Shown: positions 1 through 5,655, counted from the stretch's first letter. The stretch is 6,057 nt of DNA from Actinomycetes bacterium (GCA_021793115.1 JAJYTJ010000202.1:1-6057); one strand, 5' to 3'. The notes: a model not told the origin generated them from the sequence alone. Translations and numbers: made by a program.

Positions 1-3
1 CAT
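1..3 (-). CDS. Possible start codon of a leftward gene leaving the window
   Basis: The first three bases read CAT, an ATG on the minus strand. Reading leftward, this ATG is preceded by GAGGGGG, a good Shine-Dalgarno match, about four bases before it. That would make a gene divergent from bldC starting exactly at the window edge. No amino acid beyond Met can be read, so no product can be suggested. A chance ATG next to a G-rich run is a real alternative. Confidence 0.25.
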
Positions 4-446
4 CGACCCCCTCTGACGTGGAAGCGGGGCGGCTCCGTGCTCACACGTGCGGCCCCGGGGTGCTGTTGTGCGTCTCTTCGCAGGGCAACGGTACATGGTC
101 CGAACTCATTCCGACCACCGGCGCCGGGGCCGCCCCGGGCGGCCGGGCCGCTGGTCGGCGTGGTCCGCCGTGTGGTTCCACCCGGTGAACGGTCCACCCG
201 CGGCCGGATACCCGTCTCACGATGCGGTACCGCGACACGATCGACGGATTCTCCCGCCGGATCGGTCAGGTTGAGGGTGAGATGTACCGTTAAGAGTGTT
301 GTAGGTGAAGTCTCCCGACCTGGGGCCGAACGGGCCGATTTGTCGACGTCGCGCGGTTTGTGCGACTGTGGCAGTCACGGTTCGTCCCTGGGGGAGGATG
401 ACCACGCAGTGCGCGGGGAGCGGCCCGAGCACATCCACGCAGCATG
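4..446. other. Non-coding region upstream of bldC
   Basis: No reading frame here has convincing coding character. The rightward frame that runs into bldC from position 37 is an open-frame extension, because the bldC ribosome site lies at 446-450. Visible structures are a GC-rich inverted repeat at 128-144 (GGCCGCC and GGCGGCC around CCG), a perfect 10-base palindrome GCGGTACCGC at 224-233, and an unusually AT-rich stretch for this DNA at about 270-308, which is the most likely promoter zone for bldC. I could not fit a convincing -35/-10 pair there. The element at 359-382 recurs at 1604-1627 and is listed separately. Confidence 0.5.
359..382 (-). repeat. Dispersed 24-bp element, copy 1, upstream of bldC
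   Basis: This copy matches 1604-1627 at 21 of 24 positions; the differences are at element positions 8, 15 and 16. Similarity continues past the right end (TCCCT followed by G-rich sequence) if a three-base gap is allowed. Read leftward it contains an SD-like AGGGA, then AACCGTGA, then codons for V-T-A-T-V-A-Q, against V-S-A-T-I-A-Q in copy 2. The open frame from this GTG (378 down to 217) is 53 codons, the same length as the small gene at copy 2, but only about 55 percent of its codons end in G or C, so it is probably not a gene. Within this copy GACTG and CAGTC form a small dyad around TGG, which copy 2 does not keep. Confidence 0.6.
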
Positions 447-456
447 GAGGTCGGTC

Positions 457-663
457 ATGTCCCCGTCGCCCGTCCAGCCGGAGAACCTGCTGACGCCGTC
501 CGAGGTGGCGACCCTCTTCCGGGTCGACCCGAAGACCGTCACGCGGTGGGCCCGTGCCGGCAAGCTCTCGTCCATCCGCACGCTCGGTGGGCACCGCCGG
601 TACAAGGAGTCCGAGGTGCGCGAACTCCTCGACGGCCTGCCGCAGCAGCGCCAGGTCGACTAG
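457..663 (+). CDS. bldC: BldC-type MerR-like DNA-binding regulator
   Basis: This is a 68-residue DNA-binding protein consisting only of a MerR-type winged helix-turn-helix. From memory of the family it is very close to Streptomyces BldC: LLTPSEVATLFRVDPKTVTR (residues 11-30) gives the helix-turn-helix, and RTLGGHRRY (41-49) the wing. BldC lacks the coiled coil and effector domain of classical MerR proteins, and in Streptomyces it binds direct repeats cooperatively and controls entry into development. The ATG at 457 is chosen because GGAGG lies at 446-450, six bases upstream, and because the BldC family starts here; the in-frame extension back to 37 looks non-coding. The gene is monocistronic and converges on the DUF3618 gene, with 18 bases between the two stop codons. 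In a non-differentiating actinobacterium it may have another regulatory role. Confidence 0.95.
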   Translation: MSPSPVQPENLLTPSEVATLFRVDPKTVTRWARAGKLSSIRTLGGHRRYKESEVRELLDGLPQQRQVD

Positions 664-674
664 GTCCTACGTCG

Positions 675-690
675 CGGCGCGTCAGCGCCG
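675..690. terminator. Short hairpin between convergent genes
   Basis: CGGCGC (675-680) and GCGCCG (685-690) form a perfect six-base-pair stem with a four-base loop GTCA. The loop contains the stop codon of the leftward DUF3618 gene (682-684). It lies 11 bases past the bldC stop and could slow transcription from both sides. It has no T-tract, so termination is inferred only from position and symmetry. Confidence 0.35.
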
Positions 691-963
691 AGCCAGCCGG
701 CCCACGAGGCCGGCCACCGCTGCGGCCGTCGCGCCGGCAACCACCCCGAGCACGATGCGGGCGCGCCAGCGCGCCGCCGGGTCCGCCGCCGGGTCGGCGG
801 CGTCGTGCAGCATCTGGCGACCGCGGTCCTTCGCGGCCGCCAGCCGTGTCTTCGGGTCGAACCAGCCCGCCAGCTCGTCCACCGTCGCCGCAAGCTCGCC
901 GCGGGCGGCCCGCACGTCCTCCTCGAGCCGGCTGAGCTTGTCGGTCGGTTGCGCGCCGCTCAT
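682..963 (-). CDS. DUF3618 family small membrane protein
   Basis: This 93-residue protein has the DUF3618 pattern: an N-terminal charged helix (LSRLEEDVRAARGELAATVD, residues 10-29), a linker with WFDPKTRL, and a single C-terminal hydrophobic segment at about 70-88 (IVLGVVAGATAAAVAGLVG) ending in basic residues. The function of the family is unknown; members are short actinobacterial proteins often encoded beside holin-family membrane proteins, as here. The start is the ATG at 963-961, which overlaps the stop of the upstream holin-family gene as ATGA, so translation is probably coupled. Longer frames that extend upstream run over the holin gene in another phase and are rejected. A role at the cell envelope is inference from the membrane segment and the partner gene. 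Confidence 0.87.
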   Translation of the reverse strand: MSGAQPTDKLSRLEEDVRAARGELAATVDELAGWFDPKTRLAAAKDRGRQMLHDAADPAADPAARWRARIVLGVVAGATAAAVAGLVGRLARR

Positions 964-1370
964 GAGTGCAGGCCTCCCTTGACCGCCGCGACGTCTTCCC
1001 GCAGGTTCTCGATGGCGCGCTCCGGCTTGGGCGGGCTCCCCTTCTTCACCTGCGCGCGGCCGACGAGCACGAGCACGCCGGCGGCGACGAGCATGGCGAC
1101 GAACACGATGAGGGCCGCCAGCCACGCCGGGAGGGCCACCGCGAGCGCGAGGATGACCGTGGCGATGCCGACGGCCACCGCGTAGGCGGCCAGCACTGCG
1201 GCGGCGATGAACATCCCGGAACCGATGCCGGCGTGCTTCGCCTTGGCGGCCAGCTCCTCTTTGGCCAGCTCCACCTCGGCCCGGACCAGGCGGGACGCCT
1301 GTTCGGACAGGTCGCTGACCAGCTTGCCGAGCGAGCGGCTGTCGCCCGGGACCGCTCCGTTGGTGGCCAT
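960..1370 (-). CDS. Phage-holin-family (DUF1469-like) integral membrane protein
   Basis: This is a 136-residue membrane protein. Residues 14-46 form an amphipathic charged helix (LGKLVSDLSEQASRLVRAEV and onward). Two hydrophobic segments follow, at about 50-79 and 82-104, then a basic stretch VKKG and a C-terminal helix with PERAIENLREDV. This layout is that of the actinobacterial phage holin family/DUF1469. Despite the family name these are chromosomal housekeeping-like proteins, and no lytic role or phage context is shown here. The start ATG at 1370 has only a weak upstream SD (GAAGGG about ten bases before), but the N-terminus fits the family. The stop overlaps the DUF3618 start by four bases (ATGA), indicating a two-gene unit. 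No clear promoter is visible in the 91 bases up to the small gene at 1462-1623. Confidence 0.9.
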   Translation of the reverse strand: MATNGAVPGDSRSLGKLVSDLSEQASRLVRAEVELAKEELAAKAKHAGIGSGMFIAAAVLAAYAVAVGIATVILALAVALPAWLAALIVFVAMLVAAGVLVLVGRAQVKKGSPPKPERAIENLREDVAAVKGGLHS

Positions 1371-1461
1371 GGGATGGGGCCCTTCGTCGTCGGACGTGCG
1401 TGGGACCCAGTGTGGTGGCCGCGACGGCTGCGCGCACCATCACCCGGTGTGTTGGCCCTGG

Positions 1462-1623
1462 TCAGTCCTCCCAGGGATGCACGAGCTCCCCGGCCGGGTG
1501 GTTGGGCACCGGCATGGGGATCTGCGGCATGTCCTCCAGGTCGAGGGGCATGAACGTGCAGACCTCCTCGATCGGCTGCCGCAGGAGAGTGCTCGGCGAT
1601 TCCTGTGCGATTGTGGCGCTCAC
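1462..1623 (-). CDS. Unrecognised 53-residue acidic, proline-rich small protein
   Basis: I do not recognise this protein. It starts with GTG at 1623-1621 and reads VSATIAQESP at the N-terminus, PIEEVCTFMPLDLEDMP in the middle and PAGELVHPWED at the end. About 91 percent of its codons end in G or C, which matches real genes in this window and strongly suggests coding. It is acidic, has nine prolines, one cysteine (residue 22), no membrane segment and no signal peptide. No in-frame start exists further upstream for many codons. An SD-like GAGGG sits about ten bases before the GTG. The gene points the same way as the holin-family/DUF3618 pair, 91 bases upstream of it. Its first codons lie in the 24-bp element repeated upstream of bldC. 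It could be a small regulator, a protein-interaction peptide or a peptide precursor; the sequence does not decide. Confidence 0.6.
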   Translation of the reverse strand: MSATIAQESPSTLLRQPIEEVCTFMPLDLEDMPQIPMPVPNHPAGELVHPWED

Positions 1624-1627
1624 GGTT
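1604..1627 (-). repeat. Dispersed 24-bp element, copy 2, at start of the small gene
   Basis: This copy is identical to 359-382 at 21 of 24 positions. Here it covers the GTG start and first six further codons of the 53-residue small gene, giving V-S-A-T-I-A-Q. Compared with copy 1 the changes are conservative at protein level (S/T, I/V, synonymous Gln), which hints that the translated leftward reading was once selected in both places. A shared translation-start or regulatory site is the other explanation. Confidence 0.6.
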
Positions 1628-1655
1628 GCGCTTCCCTCGGTGGTGACGGTGTCAA
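1620..1655 (-). CDS. Possible 11-codon leader ORF with TTG start
   Basis: A perfect AGGAGG at 1662-1667 (minus strand) stands six bases before a TTG at 1655-1653. The frame reads M-T-P-S-P-P-R-E-A-Q-P and stops at TGA 1622-1620, overlapping the GTG of the 53-residue gene as GTGA. That is the geometry of translational coupling. A -10-like TAGGCT at 1685-1680 would start the transcript around 1673, just before this ribosome site, although I see no good -35. The best Shine-Dalgarno in the region therefore serves this leader rather than the main GTG. The frame is so short that chance cannot be excluded, and TTG starts are uncommon. Confidence 0.28.
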   Translation of the reverse strand: MTPSPPREAQP

Positions 1656-1849
1656 GGCGTGCCTCCTGACACGCCGTCCAGCCTAGGACGGTGCCCCGCC
1701 GGCAGCCAGGACGATGGGCCCGAACACGTGAAAGACCTCACGAGACGCGGGCGCGCACTGCTGGGACGCCCACGCGGTTGTCGAGCATGGACAGCCGAGC
1801 GGTGCCATCTTGGGGCGAGGTGGTCACCCTTCGGCGGCCGTCCGGTGGC

Positions 1850-1855
1850 TAGCCT
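1850..1855 (+). promoter_or_regulatory. Candidate -10 element for fabI
   Basis: TAGCCT fits the actinobacterial TANNNT -10 pattern and would place the transcript start near 1862, giving a leader of about 38 bases before the fabI ATG. No TTG-type -35 is found at the usual 16-19 base spacing, so this is a weak call resting on position and the -10 alone. Confidence 0.3.
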
Positions 1856-1899
1856 CGTCGGTGCCCGGCGACTGCGTCGGCACGGACGAGGGAATGCCG

Positions 1900-2664
1900 A
1901 TGACGCTGCTGGACGGCAAGACGGTGCTGGTGACCGGGGTCCTCACGGAGGGCTCGATCGCCTTCCACGTGGCTCGGCTCGCCCAGGAGCAGGGCGCGCA
2001 GGTGGTGCTCACCTCGTTCGGCCGCCAGGCGCGGCTGACCGAGGTGATCGCCCGGCGGCTGCCGGCGCCGGCGCCGGTGGTCCAGCTCGACGTCACCTCG
2101 GCCGACGACCTGGCAGCGCTCGCGGAGCGCATCGGTGAGCACGCGGACCGGCTGGACGGGGTCGTCCACTCGATCGGCTTCGCGCCGCAGTCCGTGCTCG
2201 GTGGGCACTTCCTCGAGGGCGCGTGGCCGGACGTGGCGACCGCGATGGAGGTCTCCGCCTACTCGCTGAAGGCGTTGGCGGTCGCCGCGCGACCGCTGCT
2301 GGTGCGGAGCAGCTCGGTGGTGGGCCTGACGTTCGACGCGACCGTCGCGTGGCCGGTCTACGACTGGATGGGGGTCGCGAAGGCGGCCCTCGAAGCGACG
2401 GCCCGCTACCTGGCACGCGACCTGGGGCCGTCGGGTGTGCGGGTGAACCTGGTCGCGGCCGGCCCGGTCCGCACCACGGCGGCCAAGGCGATCCCCGGCT
2501 TCGACGTGATCGAGGGTGGCTGGGACGCCCGCGCCCCGCTGGGTTGGGACGTGCGCGACGCCGAGCCGACCGCGCGTGCCGTCGTGGCCCTGCTGTCGGA
2601 CTGGTTCCCGGCGACCACCGCGGAGATCGTGCACGTGGACGGCGGCGTGCACGCGATGGGGTAG
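1900..2664 (+). CDS. fabI: Enoyl-[acyl-carrier-protein] reductase (NADH), FabI/InhA type
   Basis: This 254-residue short-chain dehydrogenase/reductase catalyses the last step of each FAS-II elongation cycle, reducing trans-2-enoyl-ACP with NADH in the cytoplasm. The N-terminus LLDGKTVLVTGVLTEGSIAF (residues 3-22) carries the FabI-type nucleotide-binding loop. LDGVVHSIGF (85-94) matches the InhA segment whose Ser94 contacts NADH, here Ser91. F145, Y154 and K161 correspond to the InhA triad F149, Y158 and K165 in the Y-x6-K arrangement. LVAAGPVRT and ALLSDWFPATT also track InhA closely; M. tuberculosis InhA has 269 residues. The ATG at 1900 is chosen over 1894 because GAGGGA at 1888-1893 then sits at a normal spacing, and because MTLLDGK matches the family start. 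The next gene is 111 bases downstream with its own promoter and operator. Confidence 0.94.
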   Translation: MTLLDGKTVLVTGVLTEGSIAFHVARLAQEQGAQVVLTSFGRQARLTEVIARRLPAPAPVVQLDVTSADDLAALAERIGEHADRLDGVVHSIGFAPQSVLGGHFLEGAWPDVATAMEVSAYSLKALAVAARPLLVRSSSVVGLTFDATVAWPVYDWMGVAKAALEATARYLARDLGPSGVRVNLVAAGPVRTTAAKAIPGFDVIEGGWDARAPLGWDVRDAEPTARAVVALLSDWFPATTAEIVHVDGGVHAMG

Positions 2665-2721
2665 GAGCCCCTCTCACCTGCGAGGCACTTCCCGGCAGCG
2701 GACCTTGGTCCCGGGTCGGCC

Positions 2722-2750
2722 CTGGACCCCACCCTACGGTGGCGTAACTT
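2722..2750 (+). promoter_or_regulatory. Candidate promoter of the flavoprotein gene
   Basis: CTGGAC at 2722-2727 resembles a -35 box and TAACTT at 2745-2750 a -10 box, with a 17-base spacer. The transcript would begin near 2757, leaving a leader of about 19 bases with GGAG at 2767-2770 ahead of the GTG start. The -10 lies in the centre of the dyad at 2733-2763, so a bound protein would block the promoter. Confidence 0.45.
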
Positions 2751-2763
2751 ACGCTTCCGTAGG
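2733..2763. promoter_or_regulatory. 31-bp dyad operator over the flavoprotein promoter
   Basis: The sequence is symmetric about C2748. Inner arms GCGTAA (2742-2747) and TTACGC (2749-2754) are perfect complements, as are outer arms CCTACGG (2733-2739) and CCGTAGG (2757-2763); only two bases on each side between them do not match. Thirteen of fifteen base pairs are therefore symmetric. Such extended dyads placed on a -10 box are typical of TetR-family or similar dimeric repressors, and the GTAA/TTAC core is common among them. No regulator gene of that type lies in the window, so the protein is unknown. An RNA hairpin is less likely because the predicted transcript start falls inside the right arm. 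Confidence 0.75.
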
Positions 2764-2775
2764 TTTGGAGCCGCT

Positions 2776-4251
2776 GTGCCGCTGCTGTCCCCACCGCGAC
2801 CCCTCGCGCGGGCGTTGCCCACGATCATCCAGGGCGGGATGGGCGTGGCGATCTCCTCGTGGCACCTCGCCTCCGTCGTCGCCCGCCGCGGCCAGCTCGG
2901 GGTGGTCTCCGGCACGGCGCTCGACCTCGTGCTGGCCAGGCGGCTGGAGGACGGCGACGTCGACGGGTCGGCCCGCCGCGCGATGGCCGCCTTCCCGGTA
3001 CCGGGCGTGGTGGAGCGCGTCCTGGGCCGCTACCTGCGTCTCGGCGGCCGGCCCGCCGGCACCGCCTACACGCCGGTGCCACGGGTGAGCCTGCGTCCGG
3101 GCCGCGCCGGGCAGGAGCTCACCCTGCTGGCCTGCTTCGTCGAGGTGTGGCTCGCCAAGGAGGGCCACGACGGCCCCGTCGGCATCAACTTCCTGGAGAA
3201 GATCCAGATGGCGATGCCGGCCGCCGCGTACGGCGCGATGCTCGCCGGGGTCGACGCCGTGCTGGTCGGTGCCGGCATCCCGCGCCACGTGCCGCACCTG
3301 CTCGACGAGCTGGCGGCCCACCGGCCGACCAGCCTGCCGGTCGACGTCGCGGGCGATCCGGGCGGCGCCCACGCGGTCGCCATCGACCCGCGGGAGCTGC
3401 TCGGGCCGGGTCTGGCGCCGTTGCACCGCCCGATGTTCCTGGCCGTCGTCTCCAGCGAGGTCCTCGTCACCCACCTGGCGCGGAACCCGGCGATCCGGCC
3501 GGACGGCTTCGTCGTCGAGAGCCCGCACGCCGGCGGCCACAACGCCCCGCCGCGGGGGCGGCCGGTGCTCGACGAGCGCGGCCAGCCGGTCTTCGGCCCT
3601 CGCGACGACGCCGACATCGCGAAGGTCGCGGCCGTGGGGCTGCCGTTCTGGCTCGCGGGCGGGCGGGGCACCCCCGAGGCGCTGCGCGCGGCGGTTGCCG
3701 CCGGTGCGGTCGGCGCCCAGGTGGGGACGGTCTTCGCGCTGAGCACCGAGTCGGGGCTGGCGCCGTCGCTGCGGCACCGGCTGCTCGAGCGGCTGCGCAC
3801 GGGCACCCTCGAGGTGCTGACCGACCCCGCCGCCTCGCCGACCGGCTTCCCGTTCAAGGCGGTGCAGCTCGACGGGTCGTTGTCCGACCCCGCCGTGCGC
3901 GCCGCCCGGCCGCGCCTGTGCGACCTCGGCTACCTGCGTCAGGCGTTCCTCAAGGACGACGGCCGCATCGGGTACCGCTGCCCGGCCGAGCCGGTCGCCA
4001 TGTTCGTCCGCAAGGGCGGTTCGGAGGCCGACACCGTCGGCCGGGTATGCCTCTGCAACTCGCTCGCGGCCGACGCCGGGCTCGGCCAGATCCGCATCGG
4101 TGGTGACCTCGAGGAGCCCCTCGTCACCCTGGGCTCGGACCTGGCGGGCGCGAGCCGGCTCGCCGAGCTCCACCCGCAGGGTTGGTCCGCGGACCAGGTG
4201 CTCGACTGGCTGCTCGCGCCGGCGGCGCCGAGCGCGGCGGCCGGTCGCTGA
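2776..4251 (+). CDS. Nitronate monooxygenase / FabK-like FMN oxidoreductase
   Basis: This 491-residue protein belongs to the 2-nitropropane dioxygenase/nitronate monooxygenase family, a TIM-barrel FMN group that also includes FabK and PfaD enoyl reductases. Visible motifs are IIQGGMGVAIS (17-27) at the first strand, GINFLEK for the second region, ESPHAGGHNAPPRG (from 248) with the family's AGGH containing H255, and the phosphate-binding pair LAGGRGT (293-299) and GAQVGT (313-318). It is much longer than the usual 320-370-residue enzymes: about 120 C-terminal residues follow the barrel, including RVCLCNSLAADAGL. Start GTG 2776 follows GGAG at 2767-2770. The dyad operator sits directly upstream. 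The stop codon is the first triplet of the 26-bp repeat at 4249-4274. Substrate is not readable: nitronate oxidation, or a reductase acting on a lipid or enone, are both possible; adjacency to fabI favours the latter only weakly. Confidence 0.88.
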   Translation: MPLLSPPRPLARALPTIIQGGMGVAISSWHLASVVARRGQLGVVSGTALDLVLARRLEDGDVDGSARRAMAAFPVPGVVERVLGRYLRLGGRPAGTAYTPVPRVSLRPGRAGQELTLLACFVEVWLAKEGHDGPVGINFLEKIQMAMPAAAYGAMLAGVDAVLVGAGIPRHVPHLLDELAAHRPTSLPVDVAGDPGGAHAVAIDPRELLGPGLAPLHRPMFLAVVSSEVLVTHLARNPAIRPDGFVVESPHAGGHNAPPRGRPVLDERGQPVFGPRDDADIAKVAAVGLPFWLAGGRGTPEALRAAVAAGAVGAQVGTVFALSTESGLAPSLRHRLLERLRTGTLEVLTDPAASPTGFPFKAVQLDGSLSDPAVRAARPRLCDLGYLRQAFLKDDGRIGYRCPAEPVAMFVRKGGSEADTVGRVCLCNSLAADAGLGQIRIGGDLEEPLVTLGSDLAGASRLAELHPQGWSADQVLDWLLAPAAPSAAAGR

Positions 4252-4274
4252 GACGGAAGAACCCCCTGGTCACC
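4249..4274 (+). repeat. 26-bp direct repeat, left copy, starting at a stop codon
   Basis: The 26 bases are identical to 5968-5993. The copy begins with the TGA that ends the flavoprotein gene and continues GACGGAAGAACCCCC followed by TGGTCACC. At the right copy the repeat is the left arm and centre of a perfect hairpin; here the expected right arm is replaced by a sequence matching at only about half its positions (CTGGGTTTGCGC), so the hairpin is degraded to a short AACCC/GGGTT pairing. It may still act as a weak terminator of the flavoprotein gene. Confidence 0.85.
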
Positions 4275-4565
4275 CTGGGTTTGCGCGACGGCGAGGCCCC
4301 GCCGCACGCCTGGTCGATCTGCGCCACCGAGTTCGTCGTGCGCCGAACCGGCCTTGGCACCGCTCCCCGCCATGCGTCGCGTCGCCGCGCTAGCACTGGA
4401 CCGGACGACGTCGCAGGCGCCTGGGACTAACGTCACCCCTCTGCCCGTTGACCTGCCTTATCTACCGCCGCTCGTTCCCGCATCCTGCGGCCGGAGGTGT
4501 GGATCGCGGTCCGAAGGCGCGCAAGATGGCTCCGTGGCTGGGTCGAGAGACGCCCGACCCGCGTC
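4275..4565. other. Gap between flavoprotein and dehydrogenase genes
   Basis: No frame here is convincing. The dehydrogenase frame is open back to 4354, but family alignment and the ribosome site place its start at 4579. Features seen are an inverted repeat GGGTCG (4540-4545) and CGACCC (4555-4560) with a nine-base loop just before the dehydrogenase ribosome site, possibly an operator or leader hairpin. Isolated promoter-like boxes, TTGACC at 4448-4453 and TAACGT at 4428-4433, do not pair with partners at normal spacing. The dehydrogenase promoter is thus probably here but not located. Confidence 0.45.
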
Positions 4566-4578
4566 GAGGGAGATGGCC

Positions 4579-5655
4579 ATGAGAGCAGCGCGCTACTACG
4601 ACCGCGGCGACATCCGGATCGACGAGATCCCCGAGCCGCCGGTCGGCCCGGGTGAGGTCGGGATCGATGTCGCCTGGTGCGGCATCTGCGGGTCGGACCT
4701 GCACGAGTACGTCGAGGGACCGATCTTCGTCCCACCGGCCGGGCACCCACAGCCGATCAGCGGCGAGTCAGCGCCGATCACGCTGGGCCACGAGATGTCC
4801 GGCGTCGTGCGTGAGCTCGGTGCGGGTGTGACGGACCTCGCGGTGGGCGACCACGTGGTGGTCGAGCCGTACATCGTCCGGGACGACGTCGACACCGGCC
4901 CGGACAGCCGGAGCTACCACCTGTCGAAGGACATGAACTTCATCGGCCTCGGCGGCCGTGGCGGCGGTCTCGGCGAGAAGATCTCCGTCAAGCGCCGCTG
5001 GGTGCACAAGATCGCCGACAGCGTCCCGCTGGACCAGGCGGCGCTGATCGAGCCACTCTCCGTCGGCTACCACGCGGTAGAGCGCAGCGGTGCGAAGGCC
5101 GGTGACACGGCCCTCGTGGTCGGCGCCGGCCCCATCGGACTGCTCACGTCTGCGGTGCTCAAGGCGATCGGCGTGGCGGTGATCATCAGCGAGCCGAGCC
5201 CGCTGCGTCGGCAGAAGGCCGTCGACTCAGGCGTCGCCGAGCACGTGCTGGACCCGCGGTCGGACGACGTTGTCGCCCGGGTACGCGAGCTGACCGGCGG
5301 TGCAGGCGCCGCCGTCGGCTTCGAGTGCACGTCCGTCCAACCGGCTCTCGACACGCTGGTCGACGCGCTGGCACCGCAGGGCGTGCTGGTCGTCGTCGCC
5401 ATCTGGGCGCATCCCGGCACGTTCGACCTGACGAAGATCGTGCTCAAGGAGCTGGACGTGCGCGGCACCATCGCCTACGTCAACTCGCACCAGGACGTCA
5501 TCCCTCTGGTGGAGCAGGGGAAGATCGACCTGTCCCCGTTCATCACCGGACGGATCGGCCTTGACCACCTGATTGACCAGGGGTTCGACACACTGATCCA
5601 CCACAACGAGACCGCGGTGAAGATCCTGGTCTCGCCGTCGGGGCGAGGCCTCTGA
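4579..5655 (+). CDS. Zinc-type alcohol dehydrogenase, 2,3-butanediol dehydrogenase group
   Basis: This 358-residue medium-chain dehydrogenase/reductase most resembles (R,R)-2,3-butanediol dehydrogenases, which interconvert acetoin and 2,3-butanediol with NAD(H). WCGICGSDLHEYVEGPIFVP (33-52) is a hallmark of that group, with C37 a catalytic zinc ligand; GHE (70-72) gives H71, and ALIEPLSVGYHAV carries E158, the likely third ligand. GAGPIG (182-187) is the Rossmann loop, and a Glu at the end of the following strand (IISEP) suggests NAD preference. The four-cysteine structural zinc lobe normally found after VVVEP is absent: residues 98-121 contain no cysteine. ATG 4579 is preferred over 4573 because GAGGGAG at 4566-4572 is then properly spaced. 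The gene appears monocistronic and ends before a strong terminator. Sorbitol- or threonine-dehydrogenase-like activity cannot be excluded. Confidence 0.92.
   Translation: MRAARYYDRGDIRIDEIPEPPVGPGEVGIDVAWCGICGSDLHEYVEGPIFVPPAGHPQPISGESAPITLGHEMSGVVRELGAGVTDLAVGDHVVVEPYIVRDDVDTGPDSRSYHLSKDMNFIGLGGRGGGLGEKISVKRRWVHKIADSVPLDQAALIEPLSVGYHAVERSGAKAGDTALVVGAGPIGLLTSAVLKAIGVAVIISEPSPLRRQKAVDSGVAEHVLDPRSDDVVARVRELTGGAGAAVGFECTSVQPALDTLVDALAPQGVLVVVAIWAHPGTFDLTKIVLKELDVRGTIAYVNSHQDVIPLVEQGKIDLSPFITGRIGLDHLIDQGFDTLIHHNETAVKILVSPSGRGL

Noticed and set aside
217..378. 53-codon leftward frame beginning in copy 1 of the 24-bp element
   Set aside because: Only about 55 percent of codons end in G or C, against about 91 percent for the frame at copy 2, and it shows no similarity to that protein after residue 7; treated as a non-coding or decayed copy.
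37..456. In-frame N-terminal extension of bldC
   Set aside because: The stretch looks non-coding, the BldC family is about 68 residues, and GGAGG is correctly spaced before ATG 457.
682..1370. Holin-family gene taken as evidence of a prophage
   Set aside because: The family name is historical; the holin-like/DUF3618 pair is widespread in actinobacterial chromosomes and no phage structural genes are present.
1849..2652. Long minus-strand open frame opposite fabI
   Set aside because: Low-complexity Arg/His-rich translation antisense to a gene with full InhA motifs; it is explained by third-base G/C bias.
2691..2715. Possible fabI terminator from GGACC-TT-GGTCC and flanking CCCGG/CCGGG
   Set aside because: The inner loop of two bases is too small and the outer and inner pairings compete for the same base, so no stable hairpin forms.
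2749..4173. 474-codon open frame on the minus strand opposite the flavoprotein gene
   Set aside because: It is the antisense shadow of a clear enzyme gene in GC-rich DNA; its composition (runs of Arg, Gly, Pro, His) matches no protein and there is no start context.
4354..4578. In-frame N-terminal extension of the alcohol dehydrogenase
   Set aside because: Family members begin at MRAARYYD; the ribosome site at 4566-4572 fits ATG 4579, and the extension has no domain.
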